64,000 nt of DNA from Formicarius rufipectus (Eukaryota > Chordata > Aves > Passeriformes > Formicariidae): contig VXAU01003158.1 in the NCBI GenBank assembly GCA_013399695.1, forward strand, positions 1 to 64,000, written 5' to 3'. Made by a program: the position numbers and the translations under genes. Position 1 is the first letter of the stretch, and every line of letters begins with the position of its first letter. The notes under the pieces were generated by a model. The model did not search any database and was not told where the DNA came from. It worked only from the letters and a program-made list of their open reading frames with translations. Positions 12,500 through 36,324 of this stretch are shown here, in pieces.

Positions 12500-12688
12500 T
12501 CCCCTCACGGCCCTGGCCCCGCCCACTCCCGAGCGCTTACGGAAACTGCCGAGCTCTCATCTCACTGGCTCCGCCTCCTCCCGAGCTATTCCGGAAACTG
12601 CCGAGCCCTCCCGAGCGGCTCCGACAATTGCCGAGCTCCCCCGGCGCTGGCCCCGCCCCTGTCGGCGCGCGCGGGGGGTCGCTCCAAG
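12500..12688 (+). promoter_or_regulatory. MED17 promoter with GC boxes and a three-copy 31-bp repeat
   Basis: GC-rich sequence directly upstream of the MED17 start. Three related 31-bp units lie at 12526-12556, 12578-12608 and 12608-12638, each beginning CTCCCGAGC and containing GCCGAGC near the end. Units 1 and 2 hold CGGAAACTGCCGAGC, with an ETS-like GGAA core; unit 2 has the fuller CCGGAA. Unit 3 has diverged at the core. GC-box sequences (CTGGCCCCGCCC) lie at 12513 and again near 12648, with a decayed copy at 12565. No TATA box is visible. Promoter role is inferred from position and composition. Confidence 0.7.
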
Positions 12689-24198
<11,510 letters not shown>

Positions 24199-24347
24199 TG
24201 GTATGATGGGCTCTTTGTGAGGCCGTTGAATCATCTCTCTGCAACAATCGCTGCCCCTGCAGCAAAGGGAAATGGAGCAGAAGACAGCCAATACAAGAAA
24301 GCAAAACCAAATTTATTTCCTGTAGAGATGTCCATTGTGGTGTTTGT

Positions 24348-24353
24348 AATAAA
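24348..24353 (+). terminator. Poly(A) signal of MED17
   Basis: AATAAA about 150 nt after the MED17 stop codon gives a short 3'UTR. A second AATAAA at 25430-25435 could serve a longer transcript. Confidence 0.65.
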
Positions 24354-24379
24354 ATTTTTCTCAGTGGCATATAAAATAC

Positions 24380-27300
24380 ATACAATGTTTTGAAAAAGGT
24401 CCTCTCAGCTGTATCTTTGCAGATTGCTCTATCCAAAACAACATAGCTGAGTAATTAATACATTTTTTTGTTTATAAAATTAAATTCAGTAGTCCTTTAC
24501 TATATGAAGGGTGTCTGCTTGGAATCATTTTTGGTAGATCTTTGCAAGTACTTACTGAAAGATGAAAAATATTAGAACTGAATTGGGCTCTCAGCCTTTT
24601 AGTGGTTTGTACCACAGGACCTGGCTATCCCTATGGAAGCTAATGGCCTCATTTCATGAGAAGTGGGACAACAGTAGAAGCAGAGCTCCTGTGTCAAGAA
24701 TTGAGGCTAAACAAAACTTAAGAACCAAGGAACAGTCTCTTAAAGTGTGGAATTCTTGAGTTGGAATTTACTTGTACATCGATAAGGGATTATGAGTGAT
24801 CCATTTATTTTTGAGAAATATATTTACTTGGTAGTTTGTTTAAGGTGAGATTGTTACAAAGTCACAGCTTTTGGCAAATGTCTTTCTGATGGCCTGTGGG
24901 ATGTCTGTTAGTTTGTGTTTTCTCTCCTTGATTTTTTCCAAGAATATAGAGGAATGATTTTACTCTGCATGCAAAATTCTGACAATTTGAGTTTGTGGGT
25001 GGCGTGTGTAAATTAATGTCTGGATAGAAGGAAGTAACTCATGCACTAAACCTTGGATTTCCACACTTGTGCTGCTGGGTTTTTATCCTGCGCTCTCAAC
25101 GGTTATCATCCAGGGAAACAATAATATCCTCCTGGATATCAGCTCTAAGTTCTTTCAAATTAAAAAAAAAAAAGTCATGTTTTTGATGGTTTTCGTTGTA
25201 ATTATAGTCTTCTTGAAGCTTCTAGTAAGGCATTTAACAAAAGGAGTTTTTTGTTTGGTAATTAATTGCTTAAGTCTTTTTGAAACCTGTCTGTTGAACT
25301 GGTTCAGATTCATGTCCATGTTGTGTTGAGGTGTATATATGTATATATATGAGTTCTTGCACATAAACGTATTTGAATTGAACATCATACTTCTATGATG
25401 ACAATTGTTATTTTGTTGTACTCTCAAGTAATAAAGAATAGTTTTGGGAAATACATATTAAGCAACTACTTGTGGCAAGCTGCTGCTCATTGTATATCCA
25501 AAGCAGCTTTTGTACTTCTGTTGTTTACCAGCATGGAGCATCTTGTTTCAGGTCCTGAAAGTACTTGCTTCTGTATAACTAAACTGTGAGAGAAAAAGGG
25601 TTTTCCTTTCCTGTTCTGATCAGTTGCCTGAGATAACTGATGAAAATGAAAAATACTAGTTGAAAATATTCTCCTGATCTTCTTGAAAAATGTGTGAATC
25701 TTCTGTAACACCCATGACTTCAGGTCCTGTATTGCTGGGCTAACAGACACTGTACCATTACAGGCAGAGGGGTGTTTTGTTCTTTGGTGAACAGTTAAGC
25801 CAATAGCCTGATGCATCCCACTGTATGCAACTGATGCCTAAAGATTTTATATATTTGTAGCTTTTTATAAAGCTGTATAGCTTCTCACATTTGAAGTAGC
25901 AACTAACTGTTTTAACTTTGTGTCACATTCCTGAATTTCTGTCTCAAGGGTGAGATAATAGCAAGAACATCATCTTTGGGGTACAGGTACCAGAACTAGA
26001 ATAATAAGATAGCATTTCAGTCAAAGCACTAGAAGGCCTGGAGATCTTGGAAAAGCTCCAAAGAAGGGATGCAATATGAAGATGATGATGGTGAAGAAGT
26101 AAGGGGTCTTGAGACCTCCAACTCAATTCCAGGGGTGACCTGAGGGAGGTTCGGGGAGTTGCACCAGCGTGGACGGTTTTTTGTTTGGATGTAACCTTTA
26201 GTTATATGGTAATTAAGTAGTGTTATAAATTTGTAAAACTCCTATACTGGACATGCATCTGTACATGTCTGTACACATGAAAGCTTTCAGTAAAGGTGCA
26301 GGCAATCTGGTGCACCTATATACCTCTATACTGTCTGCATCTACATACACCATGCACCAGAAAATACTCATAAAAGAACTGCTCTCTACCTATATTAATG
26401 TTGTCTGGAAAAGTTGGGGTTTTTTTCCCTGAATTTTAGGCAACAAGTGTTTTGACTCCTGCCAACACAACAAATCTTATCTTAGTAATAATTAGGAGTC
26501 TATGAAACTTGAACATGTCCTTACAGTTCGCTGTTCTTAACCTAAATTGACAGGTCAGCATGTAGTGATAGCCTTTTCATCAGGTAAGTTTTTCATTACC
26601 AAGGAATCAGATCACTGTGGAGCTGTTAGAATCTCATCATAGCAGGATTTGTCTCCTTCTGAAGAGAAATTATGGATGCAAGAGGACATCTAATGTGTTG
26701 TGGAAGTGGAAGCACTGCGTGTTAAGCAGTGAAAATGTTTGTCAGGACTTCCACATCTAGCCAAAAAAATAATAACAACAACAACATAGAATTCTTAGAG
26801 ACGTTGAGAGTCTGTCTTTTAGTGTCAAATACATAGGGATTCCTAATTTTAATGGAAAACAGATTAGGCTTCTAAAAGTCTCGAAACTTGGTAGTGCATT
26901 TTTGAATATGAGATGAAGATAGTGAATAAGAACTTTACAACTGATTGCCAAAGCAATCTTGTAAACTTGAACATCTCATGAATTTAAAAGTAAAATGGCT
27001 CAACCCCTTTGATCATCTAGAATGCTCTAAATATTAAATTTGCTGCTGTACTTCAGGGTGTTTACAAGGGGAGTAGTAATAGCTATTAGTTTCTTAACTT
27101 CCAGTGTAACAACTTGCCATAAGGCTTTAGATGCTCCAGGGTAGCAAGAAATTGCTACAGACAGCTTAGTCTCATGTTCTGTATATGAAATATTACTGAC
27201 ATTAGTAATGCACACTGACAAGCAATTTTCAGAAAAATGTGCAAATCTTGTAAGTGACCCTATCTGTGTCGAGTAAGCAATTTGTGGGTGAGGAATTGTC

Positions 27301-28440
27301 TATAAGGAAAGCTGTACATAGGTTAACTGTACTGAATATTGTTTGAGTTCCCATTGTTCATCTGGATTATTACTACCTAAAAGCTAGGTTGACACCAGGG
27401 TCAATAGCCAAGAATAGGTGCCTGAAGTTGGTGTGACTTCAGCCAAGCTGATAGAGATAGAACAACTGTGCTAGTTGAAAACAACTTACTGCTGTTGTAG
27501 TGCATCTGAAACAGAAGAATTCTAAGTCGTCATTTCCTACTTTTATCCTAGTTTTCAAATATTTTACTTTAAAAGTGTACATGATCTCTGCAATCGTAGC
27601 CATGCAACTGAATGGTCACTATGTGTGGATACGTTTCCCCTCTTCCTTTGGCAATTGCAGTGTTCAGGTCTGTGTTAGGTAACAGTGTTTAGTGCAAGCT
27701 GCATTTTTTTTACTTTCTAAATAACTCCGGCGGAGCATCTGCTATGTATTCAGCTCAGCCCAATAACTTCACATTCAAAGTCTAGGATTTAGAGAATAAA
27801 AAAAATATGGGATAAAACGGGAAAAAAAAATAATGTTTTCCATATGCTGTAAGTATACTTCATCAAGGACTTCAAGCTTGGTGATTGAAACAGATGCACT
27901 TAAGAGTTTCTCTTTTGTCAAAGCATAGTTCACTGAAAGATACACAAGATTGGTAATACACACTTTAAACAGAGAACTAGAACAAACTGTCACTTGTCTG
28001 TGCTATATCTGAGATTTTTTAAAATTTAATTTCTTAGTTTTGGCCTGTTCCCCTAAATGGAAGAAGGAAGCCAACAGCTGAATCTGGAACCAAAATTTAT
28101 AGTGGAACAGAGGCGTTTTATACTATGAATGGCCAGTTCAGTCTGGCAATGACTTAAAGGTATTGTGTACAGGGTGCTTTGGAAGAAAGCTTTTTTGATA
28201 CCCAGCTGCATCATTATGCACTTGGTGAGAGATTGTCTGAGAGTTTTTCCAAATGGAACCCATAGTACCTCTGCACCTGATCATCCTAGTCTGTGACCAG
28301 AGGGGAAGCTCTGTCAGTCTGTCCTGTAAAAGGTTTTAGCAAACAAGTGAGGCAAAGCATGAGAGGTAGTAGCAGCAGATTGACTCAACCAACCATGTGG
28401 CAATCTACAGGCACAGACTAGTCCATGGTCTCTTACATTT
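24380..28440. other. Convergent intergenic region between MED17 and VSTM5
   Basis: AT-rich sequence where the two genes converge. Parts may be alternative 3'UTR, since AATAAA occurs on the + strand at 25430. It contains a small TATATG microsatellite near 25330-25352. No coding homology or clear repeat family was recognised; the open frames are short and unconvincing. Confidence 0.5.
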
Positions 28441-28446
28441 TCAAAG

Positions 28447-28452
28447 TTTATT
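28447..28452 (-). terminator. Candidate poly(A) signal of VSTM5
   Basis: TTTATT on the + strand reads AATAAA on the - strand, about 1.1 kb past the VSTM5 stop. It is the candidate that would give a 3'UTR of usual size, but other sites are possible. Confidence 0.3.
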
Positions 28453-29562
28453 TCACACTGCAAAATTCTCATTACAAAAGCAAAACAGAATAATTTGAAG
28501 CTCAGTCACTTTACTGCTTTCTTGCTGACAAACACAAATGTTATTCCACCCAACAGATTGCAGGTGGAGGACTGCAGTAAGTGCAATGCGCATATTCAAG
28601 AAAGCATCAGTTGCATCTCTTCATGTTTTCTTACAATGTATGGAAAGCAAAGGTGGCTCCTCAACAAGAGCAATTTTAGAACTGTATTTGTAAATACTAA
28701 ATTTCAAAGTAATGCTGTTTTAACTTTTTTTCTCAGATAGACTGTTCATCACTGGGCTGCTTGCAAAGGACTCAACATCTTTCACAACAAAACTGCATAG
28801 TGCTTTGCCACCCTCTGGTGTGGTGTGTCAGTATTTTATCTGACCACTCATATCTTTGTAGACAGCATGTCCTCTTTAGTGCCTGCACATGCTTCCTTGT
28901 ATAACAACCTGCTTTGGTAATGTCATAAAATGTGTGTTAATATCCATCCCAGGGCAGTGTAAACAATTGGAAACATAAGGGGGAGAACTTTGACCAGCTT
29001 GGAGTTCTTCCAAAGTCAGTTTTGTCTCATGAAAAAGTACAGTTTGTCTTCAGAGCTTCAGGAAGTTCCTTACAACCAAAAGTAGCAGCATAGGTGTAAT
29101 AAACAGGATCCAACGCTTGCAATTAATTTTTTAATGTAATACTGTAATTAGATATTAAATTTATTATGTTGAAGGATGCTAATGACCACTCTCTATAATA
29201 GGAGATTTGCTGTATCCAAAATACAGGTGTCCTTCAAGACCATGATAATTTCCTTTATGGGTTGGTCTTAGAGGCTTGGTTGGTTCTTTTTAAGAGTGGT
29301 AGAGGCTGTAGATTTTATTACTTAGCCACAAAAATGTGTTTGTGCTCAGCATGAAAGCATTCTCATTTTTACTCTCATCTTGACTAGCAAAACCAAAAAC
29401 TTAACAGGTCAAAACAGCTCCATCAGACACTGCTTATTTAATTAGTTTGCAAGTCAGGATGTTTCTGTAGTAGTCACAAATATTTTACCTTCTAGGTTGC
29501 TTTCTTGGTCAGTATTTTCTCCTGAGGTAGAATTGTTATTTTTGTTATGATACAGTCCTTGG

Positions 29563-32500
29563 CTAACAGTCAATGGTTTCCAATTCAATCTCTTCCGTTG
29601 TACTTGCTGTAAATAAAAGGATATTGTTATCAATTGGCAGAGGGATTGGAAGGCCAAGATTCCAAAATTACCTGTGTTAATAGCTGAGATATTTTGAACA
29701 TTTTAGTATTAACTCAAGCTTGCTCATCTACAATTAGGTTTTTAATACTTATTTTAAAATTATTTAGCTGCATAAAGAGGTCCTCACAATCTTTAAAGTT
29801 ACGCCAGTTTCTTCCAGCACAAGGCTAAAGACGCCATGAAAACTTAAATCTACATGGCCCGTCCTTAAACCTCTCTTCACGACTTCTGAAAGGAGGGCTC
29901 TTCTGAGGAGGAATTGGGGCAGAAGTTAGGTCCTTGCTTTGGACCATATTCTGGGAGATGACACAAGTTTCTGGAACTGTGGTTTTCCCGAACTCTGCCA
30001 AACAACTTTATTCAATTCAGCTCTGTAGGAAGATTGGTTTTAACTGGAGGAAGAGGCGTTATCCAAACAAAACCTTGTATATTCTGACATGATGGGAAAA
30101 TTTTCAGCAGTTGCAGAAGCTTGTGAATGGTGTGTGTACCATGAAAACAGCAGCAGCCCTTAAGAGCTGTATGTGAGTGACAGAAAGGAAGAGGCAGCTC
30201 AAACCAAATTTATTTCTTCTTTTATCAGGTTTTTCAAAGTTGACACAAAGTCTGGACCATGAGGCTTAGCATGCTCAAGTATCTGTATTTGTCTAGTAAA
30301 ATACTCATAACTATTGCTGCTTGTTGTAATGTAACAGCTTAAGCAGCACTCATAGAATAAATACAGACCTTTTAGCTACAGGGCAAGAAACCACTAGTGG
30401 ATATGCACTTCCAAAGTAGGGAGGTAAACTCCAGAAATGTTTTGAAGTGGTAAAAGAAACTTCTAATTCCAAGGATGTACCTAAGAGCTTGATTCCAGGC
30501 CTGTAATGTGGCATCTTGCCTTGCTACCTAGGCCAAATACCTCTGGCTGTGGCTTGGAAATTTCTTCTCTAATATTGTGAGTGTTCTCTCCAGTGCAGCC
30601 CTCATGTTCCCTTGACTTGCTTTTCATTACTGTTGTCTTTGGTATGTGTCAGAAGTTTGGTTTGATATTAGCCAGTGTTTGTTGCAGTCTGCAACTGGAT
30701 CAAAGGTGAAGACAGATGAAGGGGGGGTTTAAAAGGAGAGGGAGAGGTGCAGTCCTTCATGAACTAAGGTGGGGGTCACTCCCAAGGGCCATTTGATTAT
30801 TTTCCCCTAGGATATACTTTTCTGGTGTGAACTCTCAAAGAATTGCTGATGCTCTTGACTTTGTCCCCTGCTCTCTGATGGGGGGTTATTGCAGCCCTTA
30901 CCTTTTCTCCCCAGGTTTTGCAATCAGCAATGTTGGGAAGTGTTTTATTATTTCTGATGTGAAACATATGAGGTAGGTGTCCTGTGGCTTGTTATGCATG
31001 TAAATATCTGTTATTCAGTTGCCTCAGCTAATAAAGAGTTAGAACAGGATAACTGATTCTGAGCCCTTCAGTCTTGTTTCTCAGTGTCCCTGTTTAGTGC
31101 CTTTATGGCACAAATTTTAGGCTCAAACTTCAGACTTGAAAACTCTATACCTTGACTTCATTCTTAGAAAGATACCTGTGAGTTTGTGGGTTGTCTTCTT
31201 CTGAAACAAATACAGGGATTTATTACATAGCCACATGAAGCAGATCAGAATGGCAGATACTGCAGCAAGAAATGCAAAGAGAACTGCTACAAAATGTAAA
31301 TCTTCATAGATAATCTCTGTAGGGAGAACAGAAAAAAGTATTATAGAATTGATTACAAACAGATCGATGTTTAAACATAGGATAAAGTCAAGAAGTCTCA
31401 TGTTGTTTGTACCGTAAACATTGACAATGATGGTGGCGTAGGCATTGGTTCCATACTCCTCTGTTACCGTAACAAAATAGTAGCCGGCATCTCGCATGCC
31501 CACGTTGAGAAGCTGTATAGAGCCATTTTCAAAAGTAGTCACTCTGTCCTTGTAGACCGTGGATATGTTAACATAATTCCCACTTTTCCACTCAACAATG
31601 CTGGTGGTGCCCCAGCTTGACACATGCTTCCACTCAATGGTGGCGACACCTCTGCAAGAGTATTCCACTGAGAGGAGGATGTTTTGTGCCACTGTTGCAT
31701 TGATGTTGGGTTGTGGAACGACTAAAGATACTCCTCCGGGAGCTGAAAGACAAAGGAGGGAGACGAGTGAGGAGGTGATGCTGCACCAACTGTCTAGGGC
31801 AGGTTGGAACCTCTGGGTGTGATCCATCCTACCTGTCTCAGTGGTCTGTTTTAAGAGAGGATAGATTATGCTTTGCAGTTTCTATTTTTGCTCTCCATAA
31901 AAGTAACATACGTACCTACATTAAAGACTAAATACACACATAATTGGTGATAGCAAAAATGTTTCTATCATAGAGGACGAGTAATTGCATGTGTTTCAAT
32001 ATTTCGACCCAAATTGAAAGGAACTTTGAAAAGGTGTTCTTGGGAACAGGGGCATAACATTTTCTGAATACTGAGCAATACTTTTGTGTTCATCTGTAAC
32101 TAGTTTTCTTTTGAAATCCTGCATTTAAATGGAAAGTTTAATCATCATGTCCAAGGTAACCTATAAATTAATTAACTACCGTCCCTCAAAAGCAAAACCT
32201 GTAGTAGGCCTAAATATGTGAAGACTTGGCAAAGACTTGGTCATGTTTTCAGGATGTGTAACCAACATTTGAAACATGAACTTCTGAAAGGCAGCCAGTT
32301 ATACGCCAGCACAGATAAATTGCATGTAACAAAGGGACACAGTTCCATGAGAAGCCGGGGACTTCACATCTGATATCTAGGCAAAAAATGCATATTAAAG
32401 AATGTTTCATTCTCATCTAGTACCTCCTAATGCAATTATGGAGCTGTTTGTAACTGTGAAACTGAACTGACCACTTAGTTTAATGTATAACTGCAATAAT

Positions 32501-34872
32501 TTCTGCTTGAATGTGGGCGCAAAGATTTGGATGAACACCAACATCTGAGTTTTAACCAGCGTATGTTTTTTCTTCATATTAGCAGCATGTTTGGGACACT
32601 TGGCTAGGTACTGAAATCCTGTTATCTCTCCACAAAAATCAAAGCAGACAAAAGGCAGATAAAGCACAGAGTAAGGCTGGATGCCTTTTCCTGGTTTGCC
32701 TTGGAGCAGCTCACCCGCCCTCCCCTCCTGCTGTGGGAACAGCCTGACTGCAAGAGCAGAATGAAAAAGTAATGCTGACCTGCAAATGTCTGTAATGTAG
32801 TGAGTAGTGAGAATGAGACCCTCAGCTGCACTGCAGGAACGAAAAGCAGGACCCCTGGGGGTGATCCTGGAGGTTTTGCAGAGCCTTCAGGGATGCAAAT
32901 GATTAAAAAGGGCAAAGAAAAAAAATCTCTAAGGGAAAGAAATTACTTCTAAAAATCTTAAAATAAGAATCCTCTCTGAACAACCACAAATGGAAGAGCT
33001 GGGTAAATGAATTACAAGATGTATTTGGGATCTGTAGCAGAATTCACTAACGCTGCTGGTCAAGGTAAGGCAAGGAAGCTCAAGAAGCCAGTTCAATTCC
33101 CAGGCCCTCACCTATGGGACCAGATAGGATCTAGACTTTTTCCAAGTTAACACTCTTGGGATTCTCCCTTCATGGGCTTTGTCATGTGTTGCCCAGTCCT
33201 CCTGCACGAACATTACACTTTTTGGGCAGCCCAGTGCATCCTCTGCTGAGCTGTGGTCTGCTGTTCAGCCTGTGTGCATGCAGGAGAGACTAACCAGAGC
33301 TTTGAACACCGGGTTTGTGCCAACTACAGACACAGAACAGCCGGGAACCTCTGGTAATTGCTGCAAATTGTTCCAATTGTTTTCTGCTCCCTGTGTTTAT
33401 TTAAAGGCCTTTCCCACTGTTTCTGACCCAACGGGAGCTGAGTGTCTCCCCTCAGTGACCCTTTTATGTTTTTGATAGAGATGTGGCTTTGTTTTGAATA
33501 TATGGTTGCAAAGTAAGCGTAAAAAAAATAATTAAAAATATTTCTATTCAATTATTTACCAAAGTGTTCTGTCCCTATCTGGCATGCAAAGCTAAAGGAG
33601 GCAATGCAATATCTAATAATTCAAAAGTATTTTTAATAGGCAGTGTGCCTAGATCACCTGAACAGGTCTAATCCCAGCAGAGCTGCACCAGGCTGCAGAA
33701 CAAACATCACACCCACTTGCAGGGCCGCTCTGCTCTGCTGCTTGCAAGACCAGACCCTTCACACCCAGTAAAACATGCACCCAGGAGAAGAGGGTATCAG
33801 TGCTGCTCAAAGCATTGAGAGTTCGCTGTCCTGGCATGCTGCTCTACTCCAAAGTATTTGCCTGGCCGAGTGTCAAAGTGGGAAGTGCGGCTCTGTGTAC
33901 CAGAACTGGCCGTAGCAACGCAGCTGGGCCTGCAGCGTGCCGGCGAGTGGGTGGGAAAGGGCTGGCGCCGAGGGGCCTCCAGGCGGGAGCTCTAAACTAG
34001 GGGGACGTCACTAAGACAGAGTTCTGAAACCCCTGGGCCAGTTCCTCCACCCTTTGGTGTCCTATTTATTTGTGTGTCACCTCTGATGATGGAGTGTGTG
34101 GCGTGTCAAAACCAAAGTTGCTGGTGGCATTGACAATCCAGTCCCCCGAGGTGGGTGGGGTTGGCAGCAGCCTCCTCCAGCCCTCGCTGGGAGAGAGTGC
34201 TGTCCCATCCCCACTTACCCACCCCGCGGTGCTAGGTTGCAACCCACCTTCTCTCTTCACCGCCACGTTTCCCAGCGTGACCCGCAGCCCTTTGGGCTGG
34301 TTAACCGGGGTTGTTTTCCCTTCCATGCCTTGTCCCCTGAGTTGCTGGAAAAGCAGGGGGCCAGAGGCTGCAGCTGGGGCCGCCCCCGCCGGGAGCGGGC
34401 GTGTGGCCGGGCCATGGGGCTCGTCCCCTCCGCAGCCGCGGCTCCCGCCTGGGCGGCCGCGCTGTGCAGCCCCGAGCTGGCGTTGCTCGGCTCCTCTGCT
34501 CCCTCCGAGCAGCAGGAGCGGGGACGAGCCTCCCCAGACCATGTGCAGCCCGCACAGAGCCGTGATGCCTGCCTGAGCCCCGGTATGTCCCGTCCCCATC
34601 CCCTCCCCAGCCTCTCCCGGCTACGGCCGGGCCGGGCAGAGCGTTGGCCGCGGGCGAGGGAGTGACAGACGCTCTGCACCGTCCCGAACAGATGTCGGGC
34701 TCTGGGGCTGAGCTGGGGTATCGCGGCGAGGAGGAGAAAAGGGCTAGAGGAGGAAGTGGGGAGACAAGGACGGAGTCAGACACTTACTTTGCAGAGCCCA
34801 CCCGGCGGCCAGGCAGAGGGTGACGGTCCCCACGACGACGCCCCGTCCCCGGCAGCCCTGCAGCGGTCTCAT
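29563..34872 (-). CDS. VSTM5: V-set and transmembrane domain containing 5, 4 coding exons
   Basis: Coding exons on the - strand, in order: 34872-34788, 31742-31413, 31316-31176 and 29606-29563. All introns are GT-AG and the product is 199 aa (human 200). Residues 1-28 are a signal peptide (MRPLQG start, hydrophobic GVVVGTVTLCLAAG). Residues about 33-138 form one V-type Ig domain, with Cys58 in SVEYSCRG, Trp66 in IEWK and the DAGYY motif at 113-117. Potential N-glycosylation sites are Asn43, Asn87 and Asn101. A single transmembrane helix spans about 147-168, followed by a short basic cytoplasmic tail ending STTEEIELETIDC. Mammalian VSTM5 is a surface protein reported to promote filopodia and dendritic protrusions in neurons. 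The canonical second Ig cysteine is absent (YYFV). The last exon codes for only 14 residues. The gene is convergent with MED17, as in mammals. Confidence 0.95.
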
Positions 34873-35340
34873 CAGCGAGAAGCCGATGCCCCAGGGGTTG
34901 CATCGAAGTGTTTCGGCCGGCCGGCGCGGCCCGACCCCGGGGGCTGCCTGCCCCAGGCCTCTCCCTCGCTTCTCTCCCTCTTCTTCCTCCCGCTCCTGCC
35001 GCGGCGCCGGGGCTGCTCCCAGCTCCCCCCCGCACCGGCCCCCGGGCGCTCCCCCGCCTCACACCCCGCGATCCTCCGATCCGGGCTGGAGATGCAATTG
35101 GCTGAGGAAGGGAAGGCGCTGCCCGGCCGCCGGTCATCGCCCGGCCGGGAAATGAGCGCGATGGGCGGCCGCGGGGCCGCGCAGCCCTGCCCGGCTCTGC
35201 CGCTGCCCGCCCGACCCGGCCGGAGCCAGGAGCAGGGAGCCGGGAGCCGGGAGCCGAGCCCGCGGTCGGGACACCCGGCCGAGAAGGCTCTTCTGTTGCA
35301 ATTGCACATCCACGAGGGAAATTTCCCTTCGGAGTGTTAA
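33880..35340 (-). promoter_or_regulatory. CpG-rich promoter region of VSTM5
   Basis: A strongly G+C- and CpG-rich block, densest at about 34380-35300, surrounds VSTM5 exon 1 (34788-34872) and extends both into intron 1 and upstream. Many long open frames here on both strands are side effects of GC richness. No TATA box is evident. The exact transcription start cannot be set from sequence. Confidence 0.65.
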
Positions 35341-35344
35341 AACT

Positions 35345-36205
35345 GACTTTATTGCTCCGAGGAGTCTGGTGATGCAGCAGGTGAGAGGGTGGGACTGGTC
35401 AGCAGCATCTCTGTGTCCCCAGGGGTCATCCCTGATGACCATGCTGGAAAATGAGACCGTTTCCCATCCCATCGTATCCAGCACATGCACAAGGTGCTCC
35501 TCTCTCCCTTCCAGAGGAGGCCAACCAGATAAGGTCCCCAGAAATGCTTCTTTTTTAGGACATTGCCCATGTCAATGTGAGTCAGTAGGAAATGGCATTA
35601 GAAAACACAAAAGAGTCTTGAAAATCCATACTTGCTCAGAGGCAGCCTTGTATATGGCTGCCAGAAGCCATATACATCCCCAGGATTGCTTCTCCTCTGA
35701 CCAGGGAAATAGTTGCACACCAGAACAGCCCGTTTGCAGGTCTTCCATCCTCCTCAAATTTCCCTCTCCTCAAGTTTTCACTAGTTGGTTGTGGGTAAAA
35801 GAGAGACATTTCAGTGTGCTGGTCAGCTGAAGAGGTACAGCTGAGATCTTCCAGAGCCCTCTGTGCTGGGCAGTCATGTTTCCCACTGCACTGTATGGAA
35901 CAGTGCTGGCTTCCCTAGTACTGGTTGTCTGTGAGGGTAAGAGGTGAGTCCCACAGGGGTCTGGCTGGCTAAAGCACAGCACTGGGCAGGAAGCTGAGCA
36001 CGAGTAGGTCTGGGCTTGCACGGGGCTCAGCTGTGGGGGACCCACTCCCACTGGGGCTTCCCAGCTAGTGTGATGCTGTCACATGAAGCCAGGTCAAAGC
36101 TTCTCTGTGCCATTATGGCTTCCGTCTCACAGACCTCAGAGGGAACTTCTAGGACTTAAGTCAGGCCTTGACAAAAGAGAGCGCAATCTGCATGGCCTCC
36201 AAAGC
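35345..36205. other. Intergenic sequence upstream of VSTM5
   Basis: No recognised gene or repeat family. It contains a perfect 11-bp inverted repeat: TGTATATGGCT (35649-35659) and AGCCATATACA (35666-35676), with a 6-nt loop. Confidence 0.5.
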
Positions 36206-36322
36206 CTAGATTTGTTTTTGGTTTTGTTTGTGGTTTTTTTGTTTGGTTGGTTTTTTTTTGTTTTTTTTTTTTTTTTTGTGTTTGTTTGTTTGTTTTCGTT
36301 GTTGTTTGGTTTTTTTTTAAGA
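36206..36322. repeat. T/G-rich low-complexity tract
   Basis: Irregular runs of T separated by G (GTTTGTTTGT-like steps), about 110 bp. It ends directly at the 3' end of the antisense CR1 fragment that starts at 36325. Confidence 0.85.
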
Positions 36323-36324
36323 GC

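Noticed and set aside
31123..31827. VSTM5 read as a single 234-codon exon
   Set aside because: Homology breaks at 31413 and 31176, exactly at GT donors, and the conserved C-terminus is found in a separate exon at 29563-29606. The unspliced reading is kept only as a possible isoform.
34066..35340. Many 100-194 codon open frames on both strands
   Set aside because: They are by-products of the VSTM5 CpG-rich region, overlapping in several frames, with low-complexity Pro/Gly/Arg/Ala composition and no domain.
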